Counted from the stretch's first letter, positions 1 to 11,784 are shown. The stretch: 64,000 nucleotides of DNA from Azorinus chamasolen (GCA_963576725.1 OY755243.1:42641243-42705242), one strand, 5' to 3'. Translations and numbers: made by a program. Notes: generated by a model not told the origin, from the letters alone.

Positions 1-61
1 CTTGTCTAGATCTACTGTTAGCAAATGTGCGAAAAAGCATTTATATGAAGGAAAGGGTTAA
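1..61. mobile_element. TTAA-A MITE, right-end fragment
   Basis: The piece ends in GAAAGGGTTAA preceded by the AAGCATTTATATGA stretch typical of the outward arm of family A. The rest of the element lies outside the window. Confidence 0.6.
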
Positions 62-440
62 GGGAGCTTCTCTGCTTAACTTTCATCCCACATCATGCTC
101 AATCTAGAGCCGGTCATTGTAGAGAGATGTTGCTACTGTTTTCTTCTTTTTAATACTTAGTGCAATTGACGTTTTTTAATAAATCACAGTGTAATAAGGT
201 TGCAATTTCAAACGTCTGCTGACTTACTCTGAAGTCCAACACATAACGCTATGGACTTCAATTCACAGCCTTCCTCATTTCGACCTGGTGAGTGAGGAGC
301 CAAACTGCCCATACCTAAAACAAAGAAAACGTGAATATTACCTATGTATTTACTTCGTGTATTTATTATTGCTTTATTTCTGACATAAATATTCAATCAT
401 ATAAGACCAAACATCTAAAGCACACTGCAAACTAAAAAAC

Positions 441-974
441 ATGGAGCAAACTCCCAGACCACATTTACTGATCAAGCAATGTGGAAAAAGAGCCACGAAA
501 CAATTGCCAGAGCTCAGAAATCTTACATACGAGGAACGTCTGAAAAGACTAAATCTCCCTATGCTGTCCTACAGAAAGGTGCGTGGGGATATGACCGAAT
601 GCTACAAAATGACGAGTGGGATTTATGATAAAAAGGTAGGGAAATTCCTCAAACTAAGGGAGGACCAAATACAATGAACTTCAACACGGGGAAATCAAAA
701 GAAAATTTACTCCCAAAGAGCAAAACTAAATTTAAGAAAATATAGCTTTGGCATAAGAACAGTTAATATGTGGAATAGCTTAACTGAACAGGTTGTAAAT
801 GCAAAAACCTTAAACACATTCAAAAACAGGTTAGATAATTTTTGGAAATATCAAGAAATTAAATTTAACTATAAGACCAATATAAGAACCGGAACAAAAG
901 AACAAGGAATACAAATAGAAGATATCAGCATAGAGGATCCTGAGGAACTTGAGCCGGAAAACAACGATAAGTAA
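441..974 (+). pseudogene. Non-LTR retrotransposon RT C-terminal remnant
   Basis: A single reading frame runs through the region with one in-frame TGA at 675-677. It carries the tail signature of jockey-like/pol-type reverse transcriptases: RATKQLPELRNLTYEERLK, then a short-spaced RGDMTECYK, and after the stop YSFGIRTVNMWNSL and LNTFKNRLDNFWK (compare the usual VVNxWNSLP and FKxRLDxFW). The catalytic RT core and endonuclease are absent, so this is a 5'-truncated dead copy, as target-primed reverse transcription usually leaves. The last 40 residues are acidic (EDISIEDPEELEPENN). Being broken only once, it is relatively young. It could instead be an internal fragment cut by the MITE at 994. Confidence 0.75.
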
Positions 975-993
975 CGATAAGTAAGTACAACGG

Positions 994-1202
994 TTAACAC
1001 ATTACTCCCTAGTGACGCAATTTTGCGCCTCTATAAAATTCACATTTTGAAACCATTATGATAAATAGAGCACAATGGAGCAAATGTTCTATTTATCACA
1101 TTGGTTTCAAGACTATACACTTCTAAAACTTCACACTTCTACCTTTTCGGTAGATTTATTCAAAGAGGTTCGGTCTAAATAGTCTAGGAGTGAATGAGTT
1201 AA
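994..1202. mobile_element. TTAA-E MITE
   Basis: TTAA at both ends, then the internal palindrome GAAACCATTATGATAAATAG...CTATTTATCACATTGGTTTC with a decayed apex. The right flank contains the family-E block TTTTCGGTAGATTTATTCAA. Its right TTAA is also the left TTAA of the next element. Confidence 0.75.
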
Positions 1203-1438
1203 TCCTTTCTCTGTTGCATATTAATGTAAGAAATGATAACAGCATGGATATCTATTAGCTGAGTTTTTATTATGGCATATGTACGCAGGAATCTTTGCTA
1301 TTGATAGAAACTGCAGTCAGATATTTCATAAGCAAACAGCAAACTCTGATCAGACAGCTCATACAGGACCCGTCTGATTTGGGTCTACTCTGTAAACGCA
1401 AATGTGTTATAAAGCATTTATATGACGGAAAGGGTTAA
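1199..1438. mobile_element. TTAA-A MITE
   Basis: The ends are TTAATCCTTT and AAAGGGTTAA. It has the family-A order: GATAGAAACTGCAG, then the arm GCAAACAGCAAACTCTGATC, an imperfect apex, and TCTGATTTGGGTCTACTCTG. Confidence 0.8.
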
Positions 1439-1744
1439 CAAACGATAGTACTCACCGGCATAGGTAACCCTGTTTGCAGATGGCAGTGCATGCAATTGCA
1501 TGTCCCATTTTCAAAGGGTTAATGTGTTGTTTCATGAGGCATTTGATCAGGGTCTACACTACTTAACATTCACCTGCATGGTGCATATTACCATATCTGA
1601 ATAAATTGGTTGTTAGCCCAAGTGAACCCTGCATTGCATCTTTAAAAGTGACCTTGACTTTTGACCTACAGGTTTCCATTATAGATGTCATGTGACACAT
1701 AAATGCAATTTAGTGTACAATTGTGCAAGATTATAGAACAATAG

Positions 1745-1965
1745 TCAGAGGTCCAGACAAGATGTGAAAATTAAAACATTTTCAAGAATAACGTCTTTAT
1801 TTCTCCACCAAACCCTATGTTGTAACCACTCTTTAGAATAGTCTCTTTGAGATGATTCAACAGAGTGGTCACAACATAGGGTATAGAGGAGAAATGACGA
1901 TTTAGTACTTGAGTACGCATGTCTATCAGTTGCTCTGAATAGTGTTTGAAGGAAAACATGTGCCA
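1745..1965. repeat. HP-I hairpin element
   Basis: A foldback built from TTTCTCCACCAAACCCTATG (1799-1818) and its inverse near 1875-1895, with AGTCTCTTTGAGATGATT at the apex. Related pieces occur at 11998, 17158 and 37019, so this is a family. Termini are not clearly defined. Confidence 0.55.
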
Positions 1966-2185
1966 CCTGTCAGCAGAAGTGTGATGTAATAAATTTGACC
2001 AACACGCATGACAAAAAAGGTTTTGGACAGACAGATGGACAGACAGACAATAGACAAATGATCCCTAAGTGTCACAGAAAAACACTATGAGGCAACATGA
2101 GGTTAAAAACAAAGAGGATCATGCATGTTGAAACAAGTCATAGTCTTAACCCTTTCCCTTGTGAAATAATAACGTCATCAATATT

Positions 2186-2328
2186 TACAGTAAAACCCCT
2201 CTAAAGCAGATGTTAAATTTAGTATAAATATCGGCCTTCAAGACAGGTGGTAGCTTAATGCAGGGTGAAAGTCAAGAAAAAAGCTCCTCTAGGAGCTTTC
2301 TGCATGACTGCCATCCTGCATTAAGCAG
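2186..2328. mobile_element. TA-C MITE, right end lost
   Basis: Left end TACAGTAAAACCCCTCTAAA, then GACAGGTGGTAGCTTAATGC and a hairpin with apex AGCTCCTCTAGGAGCT at about 2281-2296. The right terminal repeat is replaced by the 2329 direct repeat. Confidence 0.7.
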
Positions 2329-2512
2329 CCAATACCCAGCCAGAAGTGAGTTGGACATTCGTGAAATGCGAACCCACAGCTGAAAATCGAATGTCTAACT
2401 GGCAGTGGGTTGAACATTCAAACACATGATGACATGTTAATTCGAATACACTTCTAGCCGCGAATACCCAGCCAGAAGTGAGTTGGACATTCGTTAAATG
2501 CGAACCCACAAC
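2329..2512. repeat. 132-bp-spaced direct repeat
   Basis: The segment beginning CGAATACCCAGCCAGAAGTG and running through the GAACCCACA motif occurs twice, from about 2329 and from about 2461. The copies are nearly identical over 50 bp. Confidence 0.7.
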
Positions 2513-2784
2513 GAAATGGCTTTTGAAGTGAGGTACATAGTCCATGTAACGCAGTTTGGTGTTCGACATCAATGTGCGATGACACGAAAAATGCGGCTTC
2601 ACTTAGCGCTAACTTCTTATCATTAACGAATCTTTTTTAGTTGAACTTCTGAAATAGTAAGTCTTATTTTCACAGTTTGCTCGTCATGTCAGAATATACC
2701 AATGAACGTTGTTTCAAAGAGGCGAAGAAACCTAGGGCTTAACTTATTCATGCTTCCTGTCTCATTGCTATGTCAAGTGCAGTT

Positions 2785-3025
2785 TTGCAGCTTGCTCACC
2801 ATATCCAGCTTAGACCACCAATGAGGCGAATATACCGTAAAGCTACATTTACCCACGCCCCTTTAAATTTCACTGCACCTCTGTATACCCCTCACAAGCC
2901 GCTTTGCAGCTTACTCGTCAAACTCTGCTGTCAAACTAATATAATTGGTAAATGACAGCAGCATTGCTCACGCTCCTTCAAAGTTCATTTAAAATCTATA
3001 TACTCCTCGTAAGCCGCAATGGTCG
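2785..3025. repeat. Diverged tandem duplication, two units of about 120 bp
   Basis: Both units start GCAGCTT(G/A)CTC and end near (C/G)TAAGCCGC, with shared ACGCYCCTTYAAA in the middle. No gene is recognised between 2512 and 3480 otherwise. Confidence 0.5.
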
Positions 3026-3586
3026 CCATCAGACTGCTGTCTAACTATAAGTGATACGGTTGCCAAAATAGGTGAGGGGTAAGTTTGAGTAATGGCCGTA
3101 AAAGGTCGCCCCGTACTTGATTCTTGGTGGTGTTATATTTTCTGGACCTTTGGGTCATTATTTTCGATATTATCAGTTATGAAAATTGAATACCGCTTAA
3201 GCCGGTGCTAGGGGGTTGAGTATGGCACATTACAGGATTACTGAACTAATGTTTACGAGGTAGGCTACTTTCCCGATCTGCCCGAATCTGTCGAGTAGTC
3301 GCCATTGGTGAAGAAATCGTGTCATTAATAAAGAAAACAAACAGAAGCGTGAATGAAGCCAGATCACGCGTTTCTTGGAATATTTTCATCTGGCTGCTTC
3401 CATGGCAGTATAACGATCTGAATACTGTATAGATTACTTAAATTTGGAGGAATCTGGTGAAGAACCGCTCAAACATAATTTCTATAAGATTTAATGGTAT
3501 TTAGGAGAAGTGGTTGTTGACGACGGAGGACACTAACCATCCAACAGACAACAAAGAACGACCATTGACTCTTTCAATGTGTTTAA

Positions 3587-3900
3587 CCGTGGTCGCCGAA
3601 ACCCAACTCATATGGCTTACTGCAACGGGCGGATCTGTGAATACCTCAGTAAACAGTTTGGATCCAGATGAGATGCCGAGTAACTCGGCGTCTCTTATGG
3701 ATCCAAACTGTTTGACACACCAACTAATTTAGCGCGAAGACAATTTAGCAAGCCGACACTATCCGAATAGCTCACATTGATAATTTATACAACTCTTTAG
3801 CCACTATAGTGGAATCCGTGACCACCTTTGTAAACGGCGTGAGTCAAGATGACGAGATACCGAGCAACTCCAAACTGTCTGACACACTGGTTATGCAGTT
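3587..3900. mobile_element. TTAA-F-type MITE, degenerate, plus second remnant
   Basis: Hairpin arms AACAGTTTGGATCCAGATGA and GGATCCAAACTGTTTGACAC surround the apex GCCGAGTAACTCGGC at about 3677-3691. A weaker F-like copy (GTAAACGGCGTG..., CCAAACTGTCTGACAC) follows at 3825-3895. Terminal TTAA repeats are not convincing. Confidence 0.6.
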
Positions 3901-3907
3901 TTGTAAA

Positions 3908-4087
3908 CAGAGTAAACCCCTATAAACCGGAATTCTAGCAGAGAGGAATTTAGATACTTTTAGGCAGGTGGATGCTTAATGTAGGGTGAAAGTTATGCAT
4001 GACTTTCACCCTGTATTAATTAGCCACCTGTCTCCAATGCCAATATTTATACTATATTTAACGTCCGGTTTAGAGGGGTTTAATGTA
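3908..4087. mobile_element. TA-C MITE with shortened hairpin
   Basis: Family-C flanks (AATTCTAGCAGAGAGGAATT on the left, ACGTCCGGTTTAGAGGGGTT on the right) enclose the arms GAAAGTTATGCATGACTTTC. The usual CTCCTCTAGGAG apex is deleted, leaving a tight hairpin. Confidence 0.75.
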
Positions 4088-4295
4088 GACTGAAGAACAT
4101 CCCACTTTGAAACTTGAGGCAGATGGTAATCTTGGCAGAAGAAATTTACTTGAACTGCGATATGGTTTAAGGGTGTAACAATTCTGTCAGAATAATCGAA
4201 ATATCCACGCATTCATTTAATTGGAAAAGTAGTAAAGTCAAGCAGGCAAAGCCACATGCAAGACGCAACCACCACCAAAACACCGATAGACACAT

Positions 4296-4352
4296 GACAC
4301 ACACACACACACACACACACAACCACACACCCAAACGCACACACACACACAC
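4296..4352. repeat. (CA)n microsatellite
   Basis: Two runs of CA are interrupted by ACCACACACCCAAACG. Cysteine/valine-rich frames on the minus strand here are by-products of the repeat. Confidence 0.95.
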
Positions 4353-4504
4353 GAAATGAACACAGAAAACACCAAAAGACACACAAGAACCAGGGACAAA
4401 CGTTCCACAACATGAACAAACCACAAGCACAAAGACGCAAGGCAAACAAAAGGAAGGATGACAAAGAGAGTACCGCCTTGGCACGGTCAGCAGCAAAAAC
4501 ACCA

Positions 4505-5450
4505 CTGGGGGTTTAAACCGGTTTACGGACGTCCTAACCTCACACTTCTCTCAAAGTCACCCTAACTTTACAAATATTGTAAATAAAGGTATCCCCGCTG
4601 GACTTACCCACAACATAGACGACGGTGAACACAGGACAACATGTAAAACATAGCATAATAACTGTGACAATCCGTCAAATATGTACTCAATGACTTTGCT
4701 GAAGTCAGAGCACCTGCAGGTAAGCCGTTAAGGGCACGACAGGGAAAAAGTAATACATGAGTCTGGTAAGCTCCTCCTGTATCCAAGTTTAAGAGTATAC
4801 CATCATAGAGTACTACCCTCGGCCTGTCATCGCGCAAGCAAAGAGGGAAGCGTAGCTACCGACTGTAAAAGGGTCGATAACCAAACATGCAGTGTGTTGC
4901 AATATAATAGGATCATAACCTTTCTTTTTAAATGTTTTAATGCGTTTTATAAACAAATCATGAAAATGGATATGACCGTTATACTTCGTACGACATTTGA
5001 ATGGCACCTGTGCTTTTCCTTGACTTTTTCACCATGTCTGAGATAATAGTCACGATAAGATACCTCCTGAAGCTCTGGAAACGAAAGTATCAACAGGCCG
5101 AGGACGGCGCCGAGATTATAAAACTTCTGTGTCTGAGTCTGATTTTATTTTCAAGTAACTGATTGGTCAGATTTTGAGCAAGTTCGATTATTTTATGTGA
5201 AATTATCAGATCCATGATATAAACTGCATCGTTTCTGCGAGTATACTGATAAATGATTTTACATATTCTTGACAGTAGATAAGAGACGTAATTAGAAATT
5301 GTAAGTAAAATAATGTGTTTATATTTCTCCTTCAAACACTATATTGCTGCTACTCATTAGAATCATCTAGGAGGGACGAGTCTGAGTAGTAGCAAGATAG
5401 TGTGTACCTGAGAAATAAGTTATTATACTAATGTCATTGTGTTGCAGTTA
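4505..5450. other. No gene or known repeat recognised
   Basis: This stretch lacks MITE termini and recognisable protein motifs. Short open frames exist on the minus strand but show no domain or clear codon structure. It may be unique intergenic DNA. Confidence 0.4.
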
Positions 5451-5699
5451 AAATGGATGTACTGTACCTGATACACATCATGAATGCAATAAGTAACGTA
5501 CTTTTACAGACGTACAGTGAAGAATTTGCAATGCATGACATAATATGTAAGTATAAGAAATTGGAGGATAGTCAGATTTCATGTTTAACTGGCCTCTGGT
5601 CCTCTTCTGTAGGGAGTTACAATTTAGAATTAGAAATAGGAAAACACGTGTTTATGTCAAGATAGATTTCTAGTAATGGATACCATCAATTTAAAGAAA

Positions 5700-7050
5700 A
5701 TTGTTGTACAATTTATTCTTTATCTATCAAGAAAATTTTAAAAATCAAATCTAAATTGACTGGAAGATTTGCGTTCTTTTCAAGTCTGGGGAAGGCCATC
5801 CCACAAGTGAACACCTCTGAAAAGAAAAGATTTCTTACCAAAGCTGTTAACTCTAGGAATGGTATAGAATCCGTTATCTGTAAAAGTGTAAGAAAACAAA
5901 TCTTCTTGAACACGAACAGCTGACATGTTTGTGAGTAGTGTTGCACATCTAATTACTACTCATGAACAGGCACAATAAAACCGAGTCTGCAATTTTCTTT
6001 TTCGCATTGCTACTTTGCTTTCGAAGGATCACCCACTTTCAGAATATTTGTACAGCGGTTATGTACAGAGTTCAGAGGAACAAAACAGTCACTAAGATAT
6101 ACAGGAGCAGTACCCTTAGAAATATTAAAAACGTGAGAAAGTGTGATTTTATCAACTTTTTTATACTGGCAACCAGTTGAGGTATTTAAAATGATATGTT
6201 CCTATGGGTTCTCTAGCGTCTAAGTTTATAACAAAACGGATTAATTTATTTTGAGTTGATTGAAGTATATTTTTCAAACCTTCAGTTAGAGCAGGTACCA
6301 TAAACAACAAGCGTACTCAAAGTGACATTGAATAAATGCCAATACCAAATTTTCCTAGTATGTAAATTTAAAAATTGGCCTTTTCGGTACAAAAACTTGA
6401 GCCTGCTGTTTGGTTTTGTAATAACTGATCTGGCATTTGCCTCACAAGATAAGAATTGGTCTAAAATAGCACCCAGATATTTTACAGAGGTAGATGACTT
6501 AATATGTTGACCATTATAAATTATATCTAAATGTGACTGAGTTCTTAATTTAGGTTTAGAACCGAACAGGATTGACTCAGTCTTACCTAGATGATTAGAA
6601 AGTTCATTATCAGTTATAACCATTTGCTAACTACATCCAGATCTTTTGACAGACAACTTTCAATTTGGGAAATATTTTTGCCAGATACTAAATTACCTGA
6701 GTCATCTGCATACAATAAAAGCTTGTTTGATACAGCACCGGCATGTCGTTTACATAAATTAAAAACAAAAGCGGTCCCAATATGGAGCATTGTGGCACAC
6801 CACAAGAGATACCTTTACGAGATGAAAATAGTCCGGATACATCAACTAGTTGTTGTCTGTCTGAAAGGTAAGACCTAAACCAGTCAACAATGTATTGGTG
6901 CAAACCTAAAGCTTTATGTTTCATAAGTAAGATACTATAAGCTTTCTGTAAATCAAGGAGTATCATGCCAACCATATATCCTTTATCCATTTGGAATCAG
7001 TCAGAAAGATGAATAAGACAAGTATCAGTAGAAACTAGAATTGTTTTTGA
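5700..7050 (-). pseudogene. Non-LTR retrotransposon ORF2 remnant (RT to C-terminus)
   Basis: Reading the minus strand from about 7050 downwards gives reverse-transcriptase blocks in the right order but in shifting frames: TDTCLIHLSD, GMILLDLQKAYS (catalytic block A region), GISCGVPQCSILGPLLFLIY (RT block 4), LLYADDS (the YADD active-site motif), then SVKYLGAILD, YKKVDKITLSHVF, GTAPVYLSD, and finally NSFGKKSFLFRGVHLWDGLP near 5850. The FADD/YADD and thumb/C-terminal tail identify a non-LTR (LINE-type) element. Several stops and frameshifts make it inactive. The endonuclease half is missing; homology stops where the 130-bp tandem array begins. The active-site DD survives. Confidence 0.8.
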
Positions 7051-7056
7051 TATAAT

Positions 7057-8265
7057 TTGACGAATAACCAGTTCAATAACCAACTGACTGCCAGAGCCAG
7101 CAGTAAATTAGGATGTGTTAAAATTTTGAATTTACAGCTGAATAACCAATTACCTGCTGGCAGTATATTCGCCAGATTCGAACATTTGACGAATAACCAG
7201 TTGAATAACCAACTGACTGTCAGAGTCAGCAGTAAATTCGCTTCTGTTACATTTTTTAATTTAAGGCTGAATAACCAATTACATGCTGGCAGTATATTCA
7301 CCAGATTCGGATATTTGACGAATAACCAGTTGAATAACCAACTGACTGCCAGGGCCAACAGTAAATTCGCCTTTGTTATAATTTTTGAATTTACAGCTGA
7401 ATAACCAATTACCTGCTGGCAGTATATTCGCCAGATTCGGATATTTGACGAATAACCAATTGAATAACCAACTGACTGCCAGAGCCAGCAGTAAATTCGC
7501 TTCTGTTACATTTTTGAATTTACGGCTTAATAACCAATTACCTGCTGGCAGTATATTCGCCAGATTCGGATATTTGACGAATAACCACCAGTTGAATAAC
7601 CAACTGACTGTCAGAGCCAGCAGTAAATTTGGCTGTGTTAAATTTATGAAATTACGGCTGAATGACCAAATACCTGCTGGCAGTATATTCGCCAGATTCG
7701 GATATTTGACGAATAACCAGTTGAATAACCACCTGACTGCCAGAGCCGGCAGTAAATTCGTCTTTGTTATAATTTTTGAATGTACGGCTGAATAACCAAT
7801 TACCTGCTGGCAGTATATTCGCCAGATTCGGATATTTGACGAATAACCAATTGAATAACCAACTGACTGCCAGAGCCAGCAGTAAATTCGCCTCTGTTAC
7901 ATTTTTGAATTTACGGCTGAATGACCAATTACCTGCATGCTGGCAGTATATTCGCAAGATTCGGATATTTGACGAATAACCAGTTGAATGACTGCCAGAG
8001 TCAGCTACATTTTTGAATTTACGACTGAATAACCAATTTCCTGCTAGCAGTTTATTCCCCGAATTCTTATATTTTATGAATAACTAATTTACAGCTGAAA
8101 ATTCAATAACCAACTTACAGCTGAAAATTCAATAACCAACTGACAGCTGAAAATTCAATAACCAACCTGGCAGTTTATTCGCCCAATTCTTATATTTTAC
8201 GAATAACCATTTGACAACTGAAAATTCAATAATCAACCGCCAATAACCAACTGCCTGCCAACTTC
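7057..8265. repeat. 130-bp minisatellite array, about 7 copies plus degenerate tail
   Basis: The unit contains GACGAATAACCAGTTGAATA, CAACTGACTGCCAGAGCCAG, CAGTAAATTCGC and TACCTGCTGGCAGTATATTC. Starts recur near 7059, 7189, 7319, 7448, 7577, 7709, 7838 and 7970. From 7985 to 8265 shorter, diverged pieces continue. Open frames on both strands follow from the repeat and are not taken as genes. The array abuts the truncated end of the retrotransposon remnant. Confidence 0.9.
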
Positions 8266-8427
8266 ATGCACAAAGTATATATCTTAGTTATATGGGCTGC
8301 AGCAATGTATGTGTGTGAAGGGGTGGGGGTATACTAAGGGAGGTAACTTCCGTCATAATTCAGAGTTAATATGTGAGAGTTATTATTTTTTATTGAGACG
8401 GATAAATAAAGCCTTTATTAACTGTCA

Positions 8428-8476
8428 CTAAGCAAACAGGGTAGATCCAGATTATACAGCTGTAAAAAGGGTTAAA
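8428..8476. mobile_element. TTAA-A MITE fragment
   Basis: Only AAGCAAACAGGGTAGATCCA and the end AAAAAGGGTTAA remain. Confidence 0.5.
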
Positions 8477-8693
8477 AATGAATAATTCTTCATTTAAGTT
8501 GTACAAAGATGTTATAAGTGTGAACTTTCTAATGGTATTTTTATAGGTTTACACATATTTGGAGTAAATACAATACATACAAGAGTTCCAATTGGTCTAC
8601 ACGACCTTCTACCAATTTATTTTCATCATATACATTTTATATATTACTTATATATCAATTATAATACAAAATTATGCTATATTTTATATATCG

Positions 8694-8812
8694 AGGGGCA
8701 GTCATCATACGGGGCAATCAACCTATGGGGCTATTATCCTAAGGGGCAATCGTCCATAGGGCAATCGTCCATAGGGGCAATCATCATTTGGGGCAATCGT
8801 CCTACACTCTTT
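8694..8812. repeat. Minisatellite of about 20 bp
   Basis: Six to seven copies of GGGGCAATCGTCCATA-like units, slightly variable in length. Confidence 0.85.
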
Positions 8813-8984
8813 TTTTTTCAAACAGGTCATTTTCCAGCATAACATTTCAAAAGTTCTGTGTTTTGATATATTGAAAAAAATCTATATTTAATCGAGTACC
8901 GCCTTTTAACAGTTATTCGTGTATCATTAGCATTAGTCAAGCGGGATTAGTTTAACGGAATGTTTCATAATCGTTATCATGCTA

Positions 8985-9140
8985 TTAGAGACCTTTGCAA
9001 ACAGCTTGGATCCAGATGAGACTTCAAGTAACTCAGTGTCGCATCAGGATCCAAGCTGTTTGACACTCGATGCGCAGTTTCTCAAAAGCTTGAACAAAGC
9101 GACAGTAAGTAAAATTTCTCCTGAGAAGAGGTATGAGGAG
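8985..9140. mobile_element. TTAA-F2 MITE, partial
   Basis: Arms GCAAACAGCTTGGATCCAGA and GGATCCAAGCTGTTTGACAC are followed by the F2-specific TTTCTCAAAAGCTTGAACAA. Terminal TTAA repeats are eroded. Confidence 0.65.
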
Positions 9141-9265
9141 ACATTTTCAGTATAGTAATGGTTATAATTGTTGCGAGATGGTGTTTTACTCTGGGCCATT
9201 TTTCTTCCCCCTAACCCACTGTTACAAAATAATGCCTGCTCAAATTTGGATCTGGCGCAGTTTTG

Positions 9266-9727
9266 ATAGTATAACCTGTCCTAAGGAGCCATTTATTTAT
9301 TGGACACACTAGTCTTAAAAAGCAGGTGGTTGCATAATGCATGACAAAAGTAATGTAGAAAGCTCATATTGGAGCTTTCTGCGTTACTTTTGACCTCCAT
9401 TAATTTACCATCTGCCTTATAGACCCATGATTAGACCTCTCCTTGATGATCGCTTTTAAAACCCTTTCCCTCATATAAACGTGTGTTCACCCATTTGGAA
9501 ATAGAGTAGACCCAGATCAGACGGCTCCTATAGGAGCCGTCTGATCAAGGTCTGTTCTGTTTGCCAACGGAATTTGGAAGATCTATTTCTATACGTGTAC
9601 TTTCTAAAATGGCTACAAATTCCATTTTCCATACTTCATTATAACCATTTTGTCCATGAATATTCACTAGGTATCGAAATTTGGAATAACATAAATCAGG
9701 GAAAGGGTTAAGATACTTTCTACTGTT
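9266..9727. mobile_element. TA-D MITE interrupted by an A element
   Basis: Left part: TATAACCTGTCCTAAGGAGC, then AGCAGGTGGTTGCATAATGC and a hairpin of which AGAAAGCTCATATTGGAGCT is the apex region. The right terminal repeat is split: GATGATCGCTTTTAA precedes and TTAAGATACTTTCTACTGTT follows the A element at 9456-9711. The break falls in the TTAA of the family-D sequence CGCTTAAGACAGG. Confidence 0.75.
9456..9711. mobile_element. TTAA-A (subtype A2) MITE
   Basis: The hairpin GTAGACCCAGATCAGACGGC...CGTCTGATCAAGGTCTG has a perfect apex GGCTCCTATAGGAGCC near 9528. Subtype A2 is marked by TTTCTAAAATGGCTACAA and GGTATCGAAATTTGGAATAA. TTAA flanks both ends, inside a D element. Confidence 0.85.
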
Positions 9728-9850
9728 CTTCCAATTCGACTTCTTTTGACCGATTGTCTAACAGTTTTCATTCTAATGAGACGCTTTATCAGGATATTCA
9801 AGCGGTTTGCAACTGCGAGACGGGTCTTGGTCAACGGGATACGAATAATA

Positions 9851-10053
9851 CAGTAAAACCGTTCAAACCGGAATTCTAATAGAGAAGAATTTAGATACGT
9901 TTAGGCAGGTGGCAGCTTAATGCAAGGTGAAAGTCATACAGAAAGCTCCTAGAAGAACTTTCTGCCTGACTTTCACCTTGCATTAAGCTGTCACCTGCCT
10001 CAAAGACTGGTATCGATACCAAATCTAACGCCCGGTTTAGAGGATTTTCACTG
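9851..10053. mobile_element. TA-C MITE, near complete
   Basis: CAGTAAAACCGTTCAAACCG at the left, inverse end GAGGATTTTCACTG at the right, TA on both sides. The internal hairpin GCAGCTTAATGCAAGGTGAA...TTCACCTTGCATTAAGCTG has apex AAGCTCCTAGAAGAACTT. Confidence 0.85.
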
Positions 10054-10432
10054 TAGATGTAAATCATTTACATGTAGAAACAACTAAAAGAGAAAGACTG
10101 TTAGCAAATGTCGTTATAATTGGTCAAGTTTGGTGCGTGTAGGAGCGTCTGAAAAAGAATGATTAAAGGAGTTCGAACCGTTTCCTTTAGCTCCATTGCT
10201 GTCACAGGGAATCCGTGGTAACAGACTGGATCCAGATGAGATGTCGACAGAAATCAGCATCATCTTAGCATATTCATACATGTTCATACATGTACAGATT
10301 TCTTTATTTATACATTTTCTCATCAAACAGTGTTGATACAGATTTCCAATACATTGGTAGATCAGTGTCTTCTCTGCTTGAATTATAGTTCACGAAAGGA
10401 AAACCTGCTTTAAGCAACCACTTTTTTTATTA

Positions 10433-10740
10433 AACGTGAAAATCTTCAAAACAGGTGTTAGCTTAATTCTGGGCAAAACTATTTTGTTCTTTACTAAAAT
10501 TATTTACTGTACATGTATAGCAATACTTCTCTGTAGCGACCTCTTGGTAATTGAAACACACAAGTATTTAACCGGATGCGATTGCGTAGTGCAGAATAGA
10601 ATTAATGCAGAAAAGCTCTTTTCTGAATTACGTCCGTTCTGTCTTAAGCTGCCACCGTCTTTAACCATTTCCTCCAAAACACCCTCCCTATACCTTTGCA
10701 AACAGAGAAGACCCAAATCAGTCGGCACCTTAAAGTGTCA
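10433..10740. mobile_element. Degenerate TA-D hairpin followed by A fragment
   Basis: D-like pieces ACAGGTGTTAGCTTAATTCT and AGCTGCCACCGTCTTTAACC are recognisable, then the A arm GCAAACAGAGAAGACCCAAA. Boundaries are unclear. Confidence 0.45.
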
Positions 10741-10814
10741 TATAATTAATAATCCATGATGTCATGTTATCATTATGTCTTACATTTAGTAAAGGTAGAA
10801 AGCCAATCATTAGA

Positions 10815-10958
10815 TAGAAAGTAGATGCTTCTCATCAGCATGTATACTTTTGACACTCGGTCAGTAGTTTCTTAAAAGATTGAACAAAGTGGAAGTAAGT
10901 ACCAAACGTTCTTTATCAGAAATTTTACTGACATGTTTTACAGCATGATAAGAGTTAA
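10815..10958. mobile_element. TTAA-F2 MITE right half
   Basis: Contains TTTTGACACTCGGTCAGTAG, AAAAGATTGAACAAAGTGGA and the F2 end GATAAGAGTTAA. The left arm is lost. Confidence 0.6.
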
Positions 10959-11010
10959 ATTATTTTTTACTTACAGACTGTCACTATATCATGTGGCACC
11001 AGTAAAGCCA

Positions 11011-11325
11011 GTAATAAGCCAGTGGCGGATGAAATAGGCCAGTGGCGGATGAAATAGACCAATGACGGATGAAATAAACCAATACATGGTGAAATAGACA
11101 ATTGACGAATGGAATAGATTAATAAATGATGAAATAGACCAAGGACGGATGAAATAGGCAATAAAGCTTGAAAGAGACCAATACATGATGAAATAGGCCA
11201 ATGGCGGATGAAATAGGCCAATAAAAGTTGAAACAGGCCAATAAATGATACAATTGACGGATGAAATAGTTATTAAAGGAATAAATAGGCCAATGACGGA
11301 TAAAACAGACTAATAAAGGATGAGC
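11011..11325. repeat. 20-bp minisatellite
   Basis: About 14-16 copies of GATGAAATAGGCCAATGGCG-like units with point variants. Confidence 0.9.
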
Positions 11326-11784
11326 TTGAGATAGGTGAGGATGAGAATTAAATATGGAAAGTGAGTTCGGCTCAAATTCAGTTCATGGGATTAAAACCAT
11401 AACCCTGTCTACATTTATCTTGCCAGAGTAAACAGTTATTGCAAAGTAAACAAAATAAATATTTCAAATGAAAATTTAACCAATTAAGAAAAACACGGTA
11501 ATTTATAAAGGGTGTAAACTTAAAGTAACAGAAACTTTGAAACCACATAGATATACTGATGCGCTCGCTGTTGTCTAGAAAACAGTCGTACCTTGAGAAA
11601 GTCATGTCCTGCACCGGTCTAGAATTGGATTGATATCGGTAAAATGCGAATCTTAAGCCTTTACTTTAGCGATTCTATAGAGTGTTCAAGTATAGAAGTT
11701 GGTGGAGAAATAACAATTTTAACATTTGATATGTGGGACTCTGATAATAACAGAGCGATAGATAAAGATGTGTGTATTAACATA

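Noticed and set aside
4167..4505. Cysteine/valine-rich minus-strand frame resembling a membrane protein
   Set aside because: Arises from the CA microsatellite and its flanks.
4604..5335. Three overlapping minus-strand frames of 64-81 residues
   Set aside because: No motif, no consistent splice sites and no homology that I can recognise.
7057..7979. NNQLNNQLTARASSKF-type repeat protein
   Set aside because: Open frames exist on both strands and shift between units; no start context or flanking exon signals.
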